Positions 44,310 through 56,370 of a stretch of 64,000 nt of DNA are shown here, in pieces. The first letter of the stretch is position 1. Every line of letters starts with the position of its first letter. Made by a program: the position numbers and the translations under genes. Below the pieces are notes generated by a model, which did not search any database, had not been told where the DNA came from, and worked only from the letters and a program-made list of their open reading frames with translations. This stretch comes from Aspidiotus rigidus. Lineage: Eukaryota; Arthropoda; Insecta; Hemiptera; Diaspididae. The DNA lies in the NCBI GenBank assembly GCA_035079385.1, contig JAVHKY010000029.1, positions 3,782,001 to 3,846,000 on the forward strand. The letters are read 5' to 3'.

Positions 44310-45025
44310 GCTATCCTATTATACTTCATGTTATAGGCACGTGTCAGGCCTACTTTAATGGAGGCTATTTATGATGCCTAGTGTAGCGTAGTATAATGAA
44401 GGCTATGGATACGGGTCCCAAAGTAGTTGAAATTTTTCCAAGTCCCTGTACGGGGTCGCGTGATTTCGTGACATTTTCAGAATGATCCTTAGCCTCAAGA
44501 CATACAAGAAATGTCAAGAAAGTATTTAATAAAACCTATTTGATAGGTTGGATCGCGGAAGGTACATTGCAGAAAATCCGGAACATCTTCTACTGGAGGT
44601 GGCACGGAGTTGTAAGCATGTGCCTCTTCTTTTCAGGTGGTGGGCCACTAACGACATAATTTTCTATAACTGGGGGTGTACTTCTTATGAAAATTTCTAA
44701 TACTTTCCCACGGAGTGCATAATGTATCAAAACCACCTTCAATTGCATCGAATTAAAATTCGGAGGTTTGTTTCACAAAGCGTCCAAATATATACCTAAC
44801 AAGATACTCGTATTATTAAACATTCGAAAACCAACGAAATTCAACATCGAAAATCTTCAAGATCAAAGAATTTTATGAAATCGAAGAATGCAGAAAATTG
44901 CACAAAAATCGTAATTATTTCCAGCTAAATAGCCATTATCAAACGATGCACGAAAAGAGAAGGGAAAGATTGGAGAGTAGAAAACTAAATTATACCAGGT
45001 GACAAGAAAAGTAGAATGATTCAGA
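44310..45025. other. No gene; repeat pieces
   Basis: TAGTATAATGAAGGC pieces (44320-44420) and one CTCGAGAGT-family unit (44425-44450), then AT-rich spacer. Confidence 0.5.
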
Positions 45026-45029
45026 GTCT

Positions 45030-45870
45030 TTAGGAGAAAAACTGTAGAACTTCTCAATTAAATCATTCTAAGGAAGAAAACGATTCAAAGACTATTCGAA
45101 TGACGAACAAGTTCGATGTGCTGAAGGGCCAACCGTTGACGGAAGGAATTCTCAGAATGGAGCAGGACGGTTTGGTGAAGATCAAATTTATGATCGGAAG
45201 CCGAGCGTTCACGGAGGGGGACAGAAGTAACTTCATAGAGATGTTCTTGAACCCTAATACAAAGCTACCAGCTCGTCTCTATAAAAAACAGCCGTACAGT
45301 CGGAACATTGAACCTTATAGAATCCGCTGTTCTCCATTAAGGGGGTGGTACCTTTCACCCTACAAAATGAGCTACGGATAGTGTTAGGGTTATAAAACGC
45401 ACGGCGAAAGCCAAAGAGTTTAAGGAGATGAGTGATATCAGAAGAAAGCTTCCCACAGTAGGGTAAAAGAACCCATTTCACTTTTCTTCTAGTAGGAGTC
45501 GTGCTCGTAGGGAGAGAAGTGGTAGTGTCTATATAAAGGAGGTAAGTTTTTTGCGAACCATACGGTCGACATCAAGATCCAAGCTGTTGGAATGGGCGAG
45601 ATACTTAATAACATCGACTTTCTTTGAAAAAGCCTGAGGGGAAAGGGAGACAGAAACAAAACGGTGGATGAGGCTTTTGAAGGCAATGAGTTTATGGGAA
45701 GGAGGGCAGAAATAAGAGGAATGGATATTTATATCCGTGTAGCATAAAATCAATGGAAATAGAGAGATCAAGTTCGACCTACTATACAACAGCCGATTGC
45801 TGAGGAAGGAGAGGAGGGAGAGGAGGTCGGTAACGGAGCCACTACGTGTTAAATTCAATCAAATTGACTC
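45030..45870 (-). mobile_element. Penelope-like element: RT tail and GIY-YIG domain
   Basis: The minus frame 45529-45858 gives LCYTDINIHSSYFCPPSHKL, IHRFVSVSLSPQAFSKKVDV and IKYLAHSNSLDLDVDRMVRK, the conserved end of the PLE RT and the linker. A second frame (45254-45481) has LLKLFGFRRAFYNPNTI, RVKGTTPLMENSGFYKVQC and SDCTAVFYRDE, the GIY-YIG region with damaged motifs. A third frame down to about 45115 gives RVQEHLYEVTSVPLRERSAS, DHKFDLHQTVLLHSEN and SFRQRLALQHIELV. Three frames and altered GIY-YIG residues mark it as dead. It lacks the RT core. The plus frame at 45100-45381 is its shadow. Confidence 0.85.
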
Positions 45871-45874
45871 AGTA

Positions 45875-47844
45875 TGAAATTGCCAAAAATTGGGATTCTA
45901 TCGAAAGATTGTATGAAAGTCTGAAAGAAAATCTTTGAGCACTTCAATGAGCTCAATTCAAATAAATTCCACCAGATGTCAGCCACTCCTACAAGTATTT
46001 TCTTTCGTGTATTTATTAGTTTCTTCAAGTCTAATTTTTGCCTACTTTTATTTTCTTTTTCCCCCGTTCATGAATATCCCTAAGAATACAATAAAAAAAG
46101 AATGAAAAGAAGGAGACTCTTTCTGATATCTTTGAGAAAGTATAAGCTCTCAGACTTCTCTCCAAATTCAATTCATTTACTCTCGTTTAGAATTTTTCTT
46201 CTGCCTCGTAGACTTTTCTCGTAATTCATCTTATTTCTCTCTACAAACAAATATTCACCTTCAAAATATCAGCAACCTTCCCTCTTATATACGCTTATCA
46301 AGTTCTTTTACATTATAAAGGTATTATGTTTAATGTTCTCTTGGTTTAGTCTGACTTATATATCCGAGAATTTCACAATAGTTGAGCTCCTTCCAATTGA
46401 AAAAGATTGATATATTATCATTACGCCTGCGTGATTGACCAAAACTGATATAATCATCTTCTACATTATTTGACTATATAAATGTTTGAAAAAAAAATAC
46501 GAAACTTTTATTGCATTTTTATTGGTCATCCGTGTAATATACATAGAGTTCCGTCCTAAAAAAAAAGCCTGTACATAAAATGGAATGCCTAACACACTTG
46601 TACATATTGTATACAATCAAGGCTAATCTTTTTTTGATCGAGTAATAGAAAAAATTTATAGCACGACGACAGAATGCGAGAAGACTATAGGATGAAATAT
46701 TGCTTTGCAACTTGCAGCATAAATCCGCATTATGGCCGGCCTCAAAATTATAATAGCGCGTCAATGTTTTTTTTTTCTACTTTTTTTTTTTTACGCTTAC
46801 ACATTAGTACACCAGTCAAAAGGCCGCCATTTTGTTGAAGACTGTTGACGAACGTGACTGCCTATCATTTAATTCGCATTAGGTTTTTCTTCGATATATA
46901 ATATTCTGTACTAGTACATACAGTTTCACAAAGCCCCATAACTTTGGGAAAAAGTTTTCATCCTATAGCATAAACTGCGGCCTATACATATTATGTACGA
47001 TACTTGCCGAGTTACTCGTCTAAATATAGAAAGTGTATGATATAATAAATGAAATATTTTCCACGCTTCTCATCGTTTTCGCGTATAGTCTCCTAACTTG
47101 ATCATTAAAATAATGAGTTTTCCTTCCAGCCAGCCTAGTACGAACCCTCTTTTTTGCGCGGGGTTAACTTGAACGCGAATAGCAGAACTAATTGATCTTG
47201 TCACTTTGGTCATTATAAATATAGAAAGAAGAGCGAGAAAAAAAAGAAGAAAGAAAAAAACATGTTTTCTTCTCTCTTGCTACATTAAGGTCGACGTTTT
47301 ATGAAAATTAATTAAAGATTTCGCGCGACCCAGTTATTTTGCCATTTTTTTTTTCCTTTTCATTTTTCCTCTTCCATTCAGCATTCCTCATCTGTGTGGA
47401 AGAACGATAGCGTATTTTTCTCGCTTTATAAAATTAAATGCCCAATAAAGCAATAATCAAAAGGGTTGTCTGGATTCTCCCCACTAAATGTTTTCAATAA
47501 CCCATCAGTATTCGTAACAAGTATAGCATCTAAATAATATCATTAAATAAATTTGAACTTCTTTCTTGCACAAAACCAGTTACTGAAGAGGTGAATCTGA
47601 TAGTGTATTATCGTACATGTGGTGAGTGAGCATTTAACCAACAAGATACCGTATTTTCTTTATCGTGCGAACATTTTTGCAGAAGGACCCGACTCTCTTT
47701 CAGAAAATAGATCATTGACATATTTGGTTTACTAGTCTTTATAAAGTTGTGATTTATTCGAATATCAAGTAAGTTCCTTCAATGGAAGAACGCAAAAAAG
47801 CTTTTTCCGCACGTCTTTTTCAGGTCTTTTTGGGTTTTTTTATC
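45875..47844. other. No supported gene
   Basis: AT-rich spacer with T and A runs (46768-46791 and 47240-47260). No recognised motif. Confidence 0.5.
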
Positions 47845-47846
47845 TA

Positions 47847-48403
47847 TACTGGGTGGGGCAAAATTATGTTACTATAGTTAAAGGGGAGTTTGCACTAAAT
47901 TCATTCTCAGTTCAAAAACGCTAAACGTTTGATGTACGCATATTAAATCTACGAAATTTGTATCTCAATTTTATCTTCAATTTGAGGCCTTACCCAACTT
48001 TCTACGACTTGTGGACCAAAATGTGCCAAAAATTGAACAATTTACCAAAATTCTCAAAAATTAAAAATTATTCAAACTTCCATATTTTATATGATTTGAA
48101 AGTGACATTTAACGCTGATTCCGAGAAAAATACCTAAATAATCGTACGAAGCTTGAAAATGGGGTATTTTTCAATCTCTTATTATGGAAATCTTAAAAAA
48201 TTGGTCAATTTTTCGCACCTTTTGGTCCATAACTCGGCTCAGAAAAGTCGTAGAGAGTTGGGTAGAGGCGCAAATTGAAGATAAAATTGAGATACAAAGT
48301 TCTTAGATTCAAAGTGTTTATCTAATGTTTCGCGTTTTTGAGCTGCAATGAATTTAGTGCAAACTCCCATTTAACTGGTAACATCATTTTGCTCCACCCG
48401 GTA
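47847..48403. mobile_element. 557-bp Tc1/mariner-like MITE
   Basis: Flanked by TA at 47845-47846 and 48404-48405. The inverted ends are TACTGGGTGGGGCAAAATTA and, inverted, TACCGGGTGGAGCAAAATGA. The arms extend about 200 bp each and include ATCTCAATTTTATCTTCAAT and its inverse. TA target and a YGGGTGG-type end fit Tc1/mariner. No transposase frame. Confidence 0.82.
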
Positions 48404-48405
48404 TA

Positions 48406-48690
48406 CGCCTTGGAGAGCTTCGGCGCGCGCGCACCGTACATCAATTTTCCGGGTTTTGGTGAGCACAATATTAGCGCTGTCCTTATTCCACTGGAATCAC
48501 TCTTGGAAAAACCGTCACAAAAAACTGTCACGGTTTTATTACATCCTTGAACTAATGCGTTTTTGAAAGTTACGGTCATACTCATGTAAATAGATTGAGT
48601 GATCAAGGAGTACGAAAAGTCCAAGAACCGCAGAGAATTGCATACGCTATCGGGTGAACAACTATCATCAAAGCGAGGACGAAAGAAAGC
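48406..48690. other. Unassigned
   Basis: A minus frame (48322-48702) crosses this stretch and the MITE end, so it is not a native gene as it stands. No motif recognised. Confidence 0.4.
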
Positions 48691-49050
48691 GACTATATCC
48701 AACTACCAACGAAACAGAGGATATCATGGTTGAACTAGTGAGTCATCAAAATGTGAACCAATTCAATCAACCCTCATCAGGAATATATCTGTTTAAAACG
48801 GTGACGTCTGTACTATTCCGATATTGGATAATTTCAATATTTTCGAGGGCTAAGCGTCGGAAATAGGAGGACTCCAGACCCTTCTTTATACCTGTGATCA
48901 CTTTTGAACAAATGGTCGGCGCAGACCGACGTTTCTCCCACGCTTTTGGTGTTGTAAAAGGCCGGCCGGAATCCAAAAGGAAAGAGGACACACCCATACT
49001 GCAAAGAAAACTTGCCCAGAAAAAAAGTCTAATCCAACGTTTTCTATTGT
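48690..49050 (-). mobile_element. Penelope-like fragment with internal deletion
   Basis: On the minus strand, FLGKFSLQYG and FPFGFRPAFYNT (the PLE linker, near 48945-49010) are followed closely by SYFRRLALENIEIIQYRN, VTVLNRYIPDEG and then LIELV in another frame. The whole GIY-YIG core between them is missing. A short GC-rich stretch (GGGAGGGAGGGAGG at 49070) flanks it. Confidence 0.75.
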
Positions 49051-49179
49051 CAAGGTCCGAATCCCGAGGGAGGGAGGGAGGGAGGGGAGGTAGAGAGTCG
49101 AGGCATTTTCTATTAAGTCTCTGGCAACTCGCTAGCTAACATATGGGTGAAATACTCGTCAAATCTGGTGTGAACTGGA

Positions 49180-49620
49180 GGAATTTTTTGACTTGCTAAA
49201 TGTATGCTGGTCTCCTAACTTTTGTAAATTTGATGAGGAATTTTTTGAGTTCCCGGAGGAAGTGAGGAACTATATTGGACCTCCTTTAGACTCACTCATT
49301 TCAGAAGAGTTCATGTCTAAATTTTAGGTTGATCTGTTCCCCTCGGTCCGGGTGCTTTTGAGTCACGTCTACTATTGGCACAGGTATGTAGAAGACATGT
49401 TGTATGCGTGGATTGGTCTCGCAGAACTCCTTACTGAGTATCATGCTTATTTTTAATAACCAATACCCTTCCATAAAATTCATTCTGGAAGTTATTAGTG
49501 CATCCTCAAACTTTTTTGATTTGTCCATCCCTTTTAGAGACGACGTCCATGAGTTAGGCATTTATGGAAAGAAACTTCGACCAATGATGTAATCCACGGG
49601 TCGTATTTCTGTCCTGTTGC
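49180..49620 (+). mobile_element. Penelope-like reverse transcriptase fragment
   Basis: The frame from about 49185 shows GPPLDSLISEEFMSKF (the GSPLSPLIAEIFM box), then HVYYWHRYVEDMLYAWIG with Y-V-E-D in place of catalytic Y-V-D-D. After shifts it shows IKFILEV, NFFDLSIPFRDD and LGIYGKKLRPM, matching the FLDLxI...IYRKxT end of PLE RTs. There are at least two frameshifts. It runs into a hAT-like MITE at 49627. Confidence 0.8.
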
Positions 49621-49626
49621 CCAATG

Positions 49627-49809
49627 CAGGAGCGGATTTACTAGTACTTCTTTTTTTTGGGGGGGAGGGGAATATTCCATTATTCAAAAAATGTTTTCCT
49701 CGCTCTACTCAAAAAATATAGTCACGTTAGACAATTCAAGCCTTTTTTGAAGGTTTTGGGGAGGGGGGACGTTCCCCCTGTTCCCCCCCCCCCCGTAAAT
49801 CCGCCCCTG
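49627..49809. mobile_element. 183-bp hAT-like MITE, CAGGGGCGGATTTAC ends
   Basis: The left end CAGGAGCGGATTTAC and the right end GTAAATCCGCCCCTG are inverted copies. CAGGGGCGGAT-type ends are typical of many animal hAT MITEs. The inside has G-rich and C-rich tracts that can pair. The flanking 8 bases do not match, so the duplication is lost or the ends were trimmed. Confidence 0.65.
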
Positions 49810-49879
49810 AAAGATTGCTACGTTCAACAGCTTAATTCATCGACTGACTGATATCTCCTTGAGTTAGGCATCTTTCCAA

Positions 49880-50110
49880 AACAGATAATTATGGAATCAA
49901 TCTACAAGAATGATTCACATTTTGATGACTCGCTGGTTCAATCAGGATCTCCTCGTCGTGATTTCTTCTGTTTTCATTGGTGTAGGGTTCAGTCGCTCTC
50001 TTTCGTTCACCCTTTGAAGATAGTTGCTTAACCGAAAGCGCTCGGCGGCGGTGACTGTAAAATTCTTGTAATTTTTCACTCATTTGAGTATAATCATTAA
50101 ATATATACAA
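49880..50110 (+). mobile_element. Penelope-like 3' end
   Basis: YKNDSHFDDSLVQS-type coding end at 49900-49945 (the stop codon is mutated to GGA), followed by the family tail GGTTCAGTCGCTCT and GAAAGCGCTCGGCGGC, as in 33369-33540 and 44144-44301. Confidence 0.8.
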
Positions 50111-50875
50111 GCGTAATATTCAAAAATGTATAGATTCAATTTTACAAAGTCGTTTGTGTTTAGTGTAGACCAAAAAAAAAAAAATTTAAAAAAATCATGT
50201 GTTGTGGAATTATTTGCATTTGGTCGATCAAAAAATGCAAAACAAGACGCTTGTATTTCTAAGAATCAAAATTGTAGAGGAAAACAACTATTTTTTTGAA
50301 GAATCTTAAAATTATCAGTTTTTTTGTAAGTCACAAGACTGATTCCCAGCTGCTTAAGAATGTGGCTATGATTGGGCGCAGAAAGGGGAAGAAGGATATA
50401 TTTTCAAAAGTGACCATAGGTATTCAAACGAATGGAGGCTCTAGTTTATGAACCAGAGGAATTTTCTAGAGTATAAAACTATCTGAAGGAAAAGGAAATC
50501 TTCCTGCATGGCTTCGGATTTTTATTTCTTTCCTAACCTACTCAGGGTAAAATTTTAGGTGACAGATCTCATAACGTCAGTTTTGGCCAACATCCTCGCA
50601 GTTCTTTTTGGCGTGTATATGTATTTTATAGGCAAGTCGATGACCAACGTACTTGTTCAATCGATTCATCAACTTGTAGTATTCGTCGCTCCTAGCCAGT
50701 GTGGCTTCCAAAACGAATGCTGTTATTCAGGTGGATAGGATCGCAAAGAAAGTGACTGTTTTTTGTAGCTAGCACTTCTAACTCCATCCCACAGCAGAAG
50801 ATTCTGGAGGAATTGAAGAGCACACAAATACCTCGAGACTTACTGAGGACTTTAGGCAGCTACCTAAATTGCCGT
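50111..50875. other. No supported gene
   Basis: AT-rich, with no motif that I can assign. Confidence 0.4.
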
Positions 50876-50879
50876 CAGT

Positions 50880-51240
50880 TATCGTGGACTCATCCGGTGG
50901 AACGATGTTTGTGCCGCTTCAAGGCTTTCGCAGCGTGTTCAATGGGATTCTGAAAATAGAAGTGCAACTCATATGCCACGCCGAAGAGCACTGGTGATGG
51001 CCACAGCCGATACCATTGCATGAATAAAGCGCTTGAGATAAGAGTACAGCGGATAGTGGCAAATGGACTGCAACTGGCCGTTGAGAAGACGGAAACAGTC
51101 AATTTTTTACTGCAAGCACTGCAAGGTGTAAATTTGTTTTGTCCGTGTATCATCTTCAGGGACACAATATTTTACTCAGCTGGAGTATCCGGCGTGAGCG
51201 TCCAGGCTTATAGGTCGTCAACTTCGCAAATTTCACAGTA
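50880..51240 (+). pseudogene. LINE (R1-like) reverse transcriptase fragment
   Basis: The frame near 50937 gives FNGILKIEVQLICHAEE, where the catalytic YADD position reads HAEE. It is followed in another frame by ALVMATADTIA and in a third by MNKALEIRVQRIVANGLQLA, VEKTETV. The ALxxI...NGLxLAxxKTExV pattern is characteristic of R1/Jockey-type LINE RTs. Loss of both catalytic aspartates and the frameshifts make it a pseudogene. Confidence 0.75.
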
Positions 51241-51950
51241 GAATTATTATTATTGCGCTTAAATTAGAAGCATCACAAAACACTCTTCATAAAGGATTCA
51301 ATCAAATTGGCGGTTTTCGGTATTGCGCCGCTGTAGGCCCGGTCAACGTTTGTCGCGACCCACCTTTCTATCAAAATCTAGCACTTCAAAGTATTCAAAA
51401 TTTACCGCCCCCGAAAAGGGCCATTTTAAGCGCAGCCCAACCGAGTCTATAAGGAAAAACGCCACTGAATTTATCAAGTCCAAAGTAGATTTTATTTAAC
51501 TCACTACAACTTGGTCCCAAAAGGGTACCCATCGCTGCAGCTCCAAGTCCAAAGATGTTCCAAAGTTTCCAATCCAAAACAAAACTGGACAAAACCAAAA
51601 CTTTTTCGTGCATGGAAAACTTTATAAGGATTACATGTATTGGAAACGTTCGGTACTGCATGCACAGAATTAAAAATAAACGATCAGATCGTAGACACGT
51701 TTCCACTACTGCCTGGCGGTCTTCATCTTTTTCAATGTTCACGATAAGTAGACACTCCGCATGCCTCTATGTCGCCGAGATTTAATAATCCATTATTCAG
51801 TCATGAAAATCCACGGAAAGGGCTCCAAAAACACGGCAAACAAGCTTAAGAACTGTTGGACGAAAATAAAAATTCGAAGAAGCGATTGTTCAAGGTTTGT
51901 TATCTCTTATCATTGTTAGATTGGTCATGTCAATTAAGACAGGGAAAAGT
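51241..51950. other. No supported gene
   Basis: The 115-codon minus frame (51395-51742) has no recognised motif. An unassigned mobile sequence is possible. Confidence 0.4.
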
Positions 51951-51953
51951 GCC

Positions 51954-52986
51954 TAGGGTGACTGCGCCAGTTTGCAACGCACCACCAGTTTGCATCATTT
52001 TGTAAAGATTCTTAGAAAATAAGAGAATGAGTAGCTGTGGAATAAAAGCCAAAAAACAAAAAAAAAATTCAATGTATCCGTTTTAATGTGAATCTACCCT
52101 CACGGTATTATCTGTGGTTTTTGTTATCACTTCAACGTTTCAAAGTTCAGTATGCCGTATCCCATGAAAAAATAACTGGATACTTTCGGAAAGCTTGGTG
52201 AAGAAATGAGATTTTAGATGGATTATTTAACGTTGGATTATATATTCCTTTGTCATAATGGTAAGTAAGGTATCCAACTTCAAATAAATAATAACGTTTG
52301 ACCGAAAAAAGGAGAATAATTTTATTTTATTTGGATACGTTGCAAACATTCCATACAGAGCAGTACTTAACCAGTTTGCAACAATTCGTTGCAAACTGGT
52401 GATCAAGTGTGCTCCAGTTTGCAGCGCACACATTTTATCACCTTATCACTGTTTTAGTCTATTAAGCTGATGGCTAGCTAAAAGTACCTAGGTATTCATT
52501 TCTTTTTTATAGGCTATATTCTACAGTTTTGTTGAGAAAATATTGACTTTTCTTATACATCATCAATGATTAAATTAATGAAAAATTATTTTTTATTGGT
52601 TCATTACACGAGTGAAAAATTCCATTTAGGCTACTGACTGATAAGAGGTATGACACTAACTGTTCGCCTTATGAAACGAACTGTTTTCGTACCCTAATTG
52701 GTGTTAAAGCATTGTTAAATAGAAAGCGTTGCAAACTGGTGTCAGGAGTGTTTCAAACTGGTGAACTTGCGTTGCAAACTGGTACATTTGCATTTTTTCG
52801 ACTTATTTACAAAATTTAGAACATTCAATGCATTAGAATGTTTTTCTTATCAATGTTTTTGAAAAATTACGTCATACAGATTCTAAATATGTATCGTTCA
52901 TCACATTTGCATGAATACCGAATTTCTGATGGGAAGTTGGAGTGGAAAATTCTCTTAACGCGTTGCAAACTGGCGCAGTCACCCTA
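51954..52986. mobile_element. 1.03-kb TIR element with repeated GTTGCAAACTGG motif
   Basis: The ends are TAGGGTGACTGCGCCAGTTT at 51954 and its inverse (GGCGCAGTCACCCTA) ending at 52986, about 27 bp each, compatible with a TA duplication. The 12-base word GTTGCAAACTGG or its inverse recurs at the ends and in clusters near 52370-52425 and 52727-52785, about nine copies in all. Such internal copies of the terminal motif resemble transposase binding sites. No transposase frame is convincing; the 68-codon minus frame 52227-52433 overlaps the motif cluster. Confidence 0.8.
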
Positions 52987-52989
52987 TAT

Positions 52990-54230
52990 GCACTAAGCAC
53001 CTGTTCAAGTTCATTGAATTGGTCAGAAAAGAGAAAAGTCGCGGATTCATAAACGTAAGTATTAATTTTATCCGTTCTTGTTCTGATTAAATGGATAAAA
53101 TAATCATACCGAAAAAGATGAGTCTGGTTCAACTAATTTGATGTCACAAAAAATTGAAAATGCGACGCTGGAATTTCGGCGGACTAATGATGAACTAAAT
53201 ATGATCAAAGTTTTCCGATTTACTCGTACCTAGGATATGAAATATGGTTCTTGAATCAATTTTGAGTTTTTCGAGGTCATATTACGCTACACAAGACTAA
53301 GTATCGATTTTGTATATTTGAGTGTAATACACGAAGAAAAGAAATGTGTGCCTGCAACACACCAACTTTATAGTTCTTACCTATCCGGAGAAGAATTTCA
53401 AAAAATTGGGGACGGTAAAAAATTCAACTAAAACCTCGCCTCGCAGAAAAATGATACTCATTCCTAAAATGCACATTATAGGTAAACGATCATTCACTTA
53501 TACACAAATACAGGCGTTTAATTTTCTGTTCATAATACGATGAGAACAAGGTGATTAAGGAAACTTTGCGTTCGACTCCCAAATGCGGTGTCGATTTCGC
53601 GGGAAAGAAACTCGCTGAACCCGAAAATGTCTATAGTGGTATTTAAGAGCCAGCCAAGAAAGTCATTAGCGTGCAGAAGGAACATCTTTTACCGATAATC
53701 CGACCGTAATTTTATTGCCATTACACAATGAATATTTACTGCGGTATCGAAGATTTCGTAACAAAGCCGCATTTATAGCTAATAAGCAAATTCTGCTACT
53801 ATTATTTGCCTTATCATTTAACCGTTCCGGAGAAAGCGCGTTACGAAAATATCCTTACTCAATATTTTTGTGCGCGTTATTGCGTTTCTTCCCCTAGTAC
53901 TTCTGGATTTAGCCAATGTATAAAATTTATGAATGCTTCATCTTCATTTTTCACGGATTTATCTTACCAGCTGATAACATGGAAGAGGTGAGATACTTGT
54001 AGACTGGTTTAATCAATGTTATATAAACAATTTTCGTATCATTGAAAATAAAGAATCACTCGCGACTGAATATAGTGTCTTCACGTTCAGTCGACTTTAC
54101 CAAAATAATGACACGTAAAGTCTGTCATGGAGTCACATACTAAGGCACGGAGTTGAGAAAGGAAATATTGCTAGGTCAGGGCATTCTTTTCTGAGCCCAC
54201 TATGGATCTGTTCGACGACTAGCGTGTATA
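52990..54230. other. No supported gene
   Basis: AT-rich spacer; short open frames only. Confidence 0.5.
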
Positions 54231-54236
54231 GTAACC

Positions 54237-54550
54237 TGGGCCGAGAACCCTCATTATTTTTCTAGCGATTTTTTTCGGTTCCGATTCTTGGATCAAAGAA
54301 ATGGAATCGTTTCTACTTGGTTTTGACTCCTAAAGAAGATCATGGGAAGCGGTTCTAGCGGCTCGTTTTGGTTTCGCTTCTTGGAACCAAGAATATCGCT
54401 TCCAGATTTGGTTTCGCTTCTCAGCTCTGGAGGAGAGAAACTGACCCTGAAACGTCAGAACTTCATTATCTTTTGATGGTTCTTTTCGGTCCGGTTTTTG
54501 AAGTGAACCATAGAAAGCGATTCTTTTTGGTTTCGATTCTCAGCCCTAAT
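54237..54550. repeat. GGTTTCGATTCT repeat region, possible MITE
   Basis: Five variants of GGTTTCGMTTCTYRG lie near 54278, 54318, 54368, 54408 and 54528. The left edge GGGCCGAGAACC is the inverse of the right edge GATTCTCAGCCC, so the block may be a small TIR element. Confidence 0.5.
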
Positions 54551-56370
54551 AAAAACAAAATTTTGGACTAAACCTACAAAACAGTTCCTAAGTTCACCAA
54601 GGGAAGAAGAACGTACAAATTCGTTTCTCTACGCGCTTCGCCCCAAATTTTTTGCCGTCTCACTTAAAAATGATTTCTTCATTACGTCCCAAGTCTGTTG
54701 CAGGCACTTACTCAATGCCCTAAAAAGCCTTAATGACCAATGATATATACGTCCTCTTGGAGAATGACAACACCATAATGAAAATCCACCAAGTTCGAAA
54801 TCTACGCTATGTGACACTGCACTGTCGGATGAAATTTGGTGGGCAAAAAAAAGCTTCGATCCTGGCACAGAGAAATTAAAAATTTTTTCGTCTTTCTTTC
54901 TTTCTGCAGATCGAAGGTTTTAACGCTTCATTGGAGAGAATTTTTGTTACCTTGAAGTGGATTTTGCAGGGCACCGTTCACAGGAAATCTGTTTCATGGA
55001 AAATGATAAGATACAAATGTTGAAAGAAAAATTCATGAAGGATTCAAACGCAGTATTTCAGCGTTGAAAAGACAAGTTGATGACCTCTTCGCACGTGGAT
55101 GACATAATAAAAATAGATTTAAAACAAGGATTCAGTTCGGAATATTATATATTTTTTCATTTCATATCAGTCCATAGAGGTTTAGAAATGAGCACAACGA
55201 AAAACCAAGATATTTGAGCGAGTACGGTATATTTTATAGATTGAATTTCAAAGTGGATAAAGTTGATTCAATTCTTATTTAACTTCTTTGATAATTACGT
55301 GGTATGCTGAGGAAGGCCTAAATAATATTTTTATGTTCACACCGAGCAAAAAACTAATTTCTTCACCAAAGTGCTTTTTTACTCGCTTCTTTCAAACTTC
55401 GAAACAGAATTTCGAAAAATTGAGAGGAGATTCCAAAAAACGGCCAACGCTATCGTATTCAGCGCAAAAAGTAATTTTAATAGCATCTTTGCCTGTTCAT
55501 GTTTCTTGAAGACTGTTGACGGGTGTAATCGATCTCGATGAAGGAAAATAATTTGAAGAAGGTACCCGAAAAATTATTCTGAGGACAAATATTTTGAAAG
55601 AAAAACCGCAAAATCAATATTTGAAATTCGAAATTTTCGTTCTCCATCTATTTAAAAGGTAATGCACATGTTTTTTTTTTTTTTTTTTTTGTTCCCTCCG
55701 ATCTTCGTGAAAATAGAAATCATAACGCAAACTGGCGATGATGAAAATGAAAACTTTCCGCCATCATTATATCCATCCAGTATTCTATCAAAGGCTTTCA
55801 CACGTCATTAACAGCCGATTTAAAGCTCCGACTGTATATATTGCCCTGTTATTTCAATAAAATATTTGTTGAAAACGTCGGCGCGAGTAGGCAGAAAAAA
55901 ATAGACAAATTAATTACGTTAAATCCGTTTTGAAAAATATTTTGTCAAACAGAAATGACTCCAATTTTTAAAGCTTTCGACGAGAAACGTTTTTCGCTTT
56001 AATAAAATACGAAAGAAGCGGTACGTTCTACATTTTCGACGCTCAAAAAGGGGAACGCGAACGGTGTAGCCGATTTGTTAAGTTGTCTACATTATATGGT
56101 TATATCAGAGGATAATATCGGGCTATTTGTTATTCAATAAGAGACGCAGGTGTATATTTTAGTCGCGAGTGGGATTCTAAAACTATAAGGAGTCGGGTAA
56201 TTGTTTGATTGCTTATACGTGGAGGCGAACACCGGGTGATCTGAAAGGTTTCGTCAGCATGACTATTCACAAAAATTATGAAACACGTGGACGCCTATTG
56301 TTGGAATCTTTTACGTATTGCGAGAATTGCTACCAATTTCACTTGATGACTATATGGACGCGGTTAAGTG
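54551..56370. other. No supported gene
   Basis: AT-rich with a 20-base T run (55671-55690). The 79-codon minus frame (54629-54868) is unrecognised. Confidence 0.45.

Noticed and set aside
45100..45381. 93-codon plus frame
   Set aside because: Opposite strand of the Penelope-like GIY-YIG domain, which has clear motifs.
48322..48702. 126-codon minus frame
   Set aside because: Its end crosses into the arm of the mariner-like MITE and no domain is visible.
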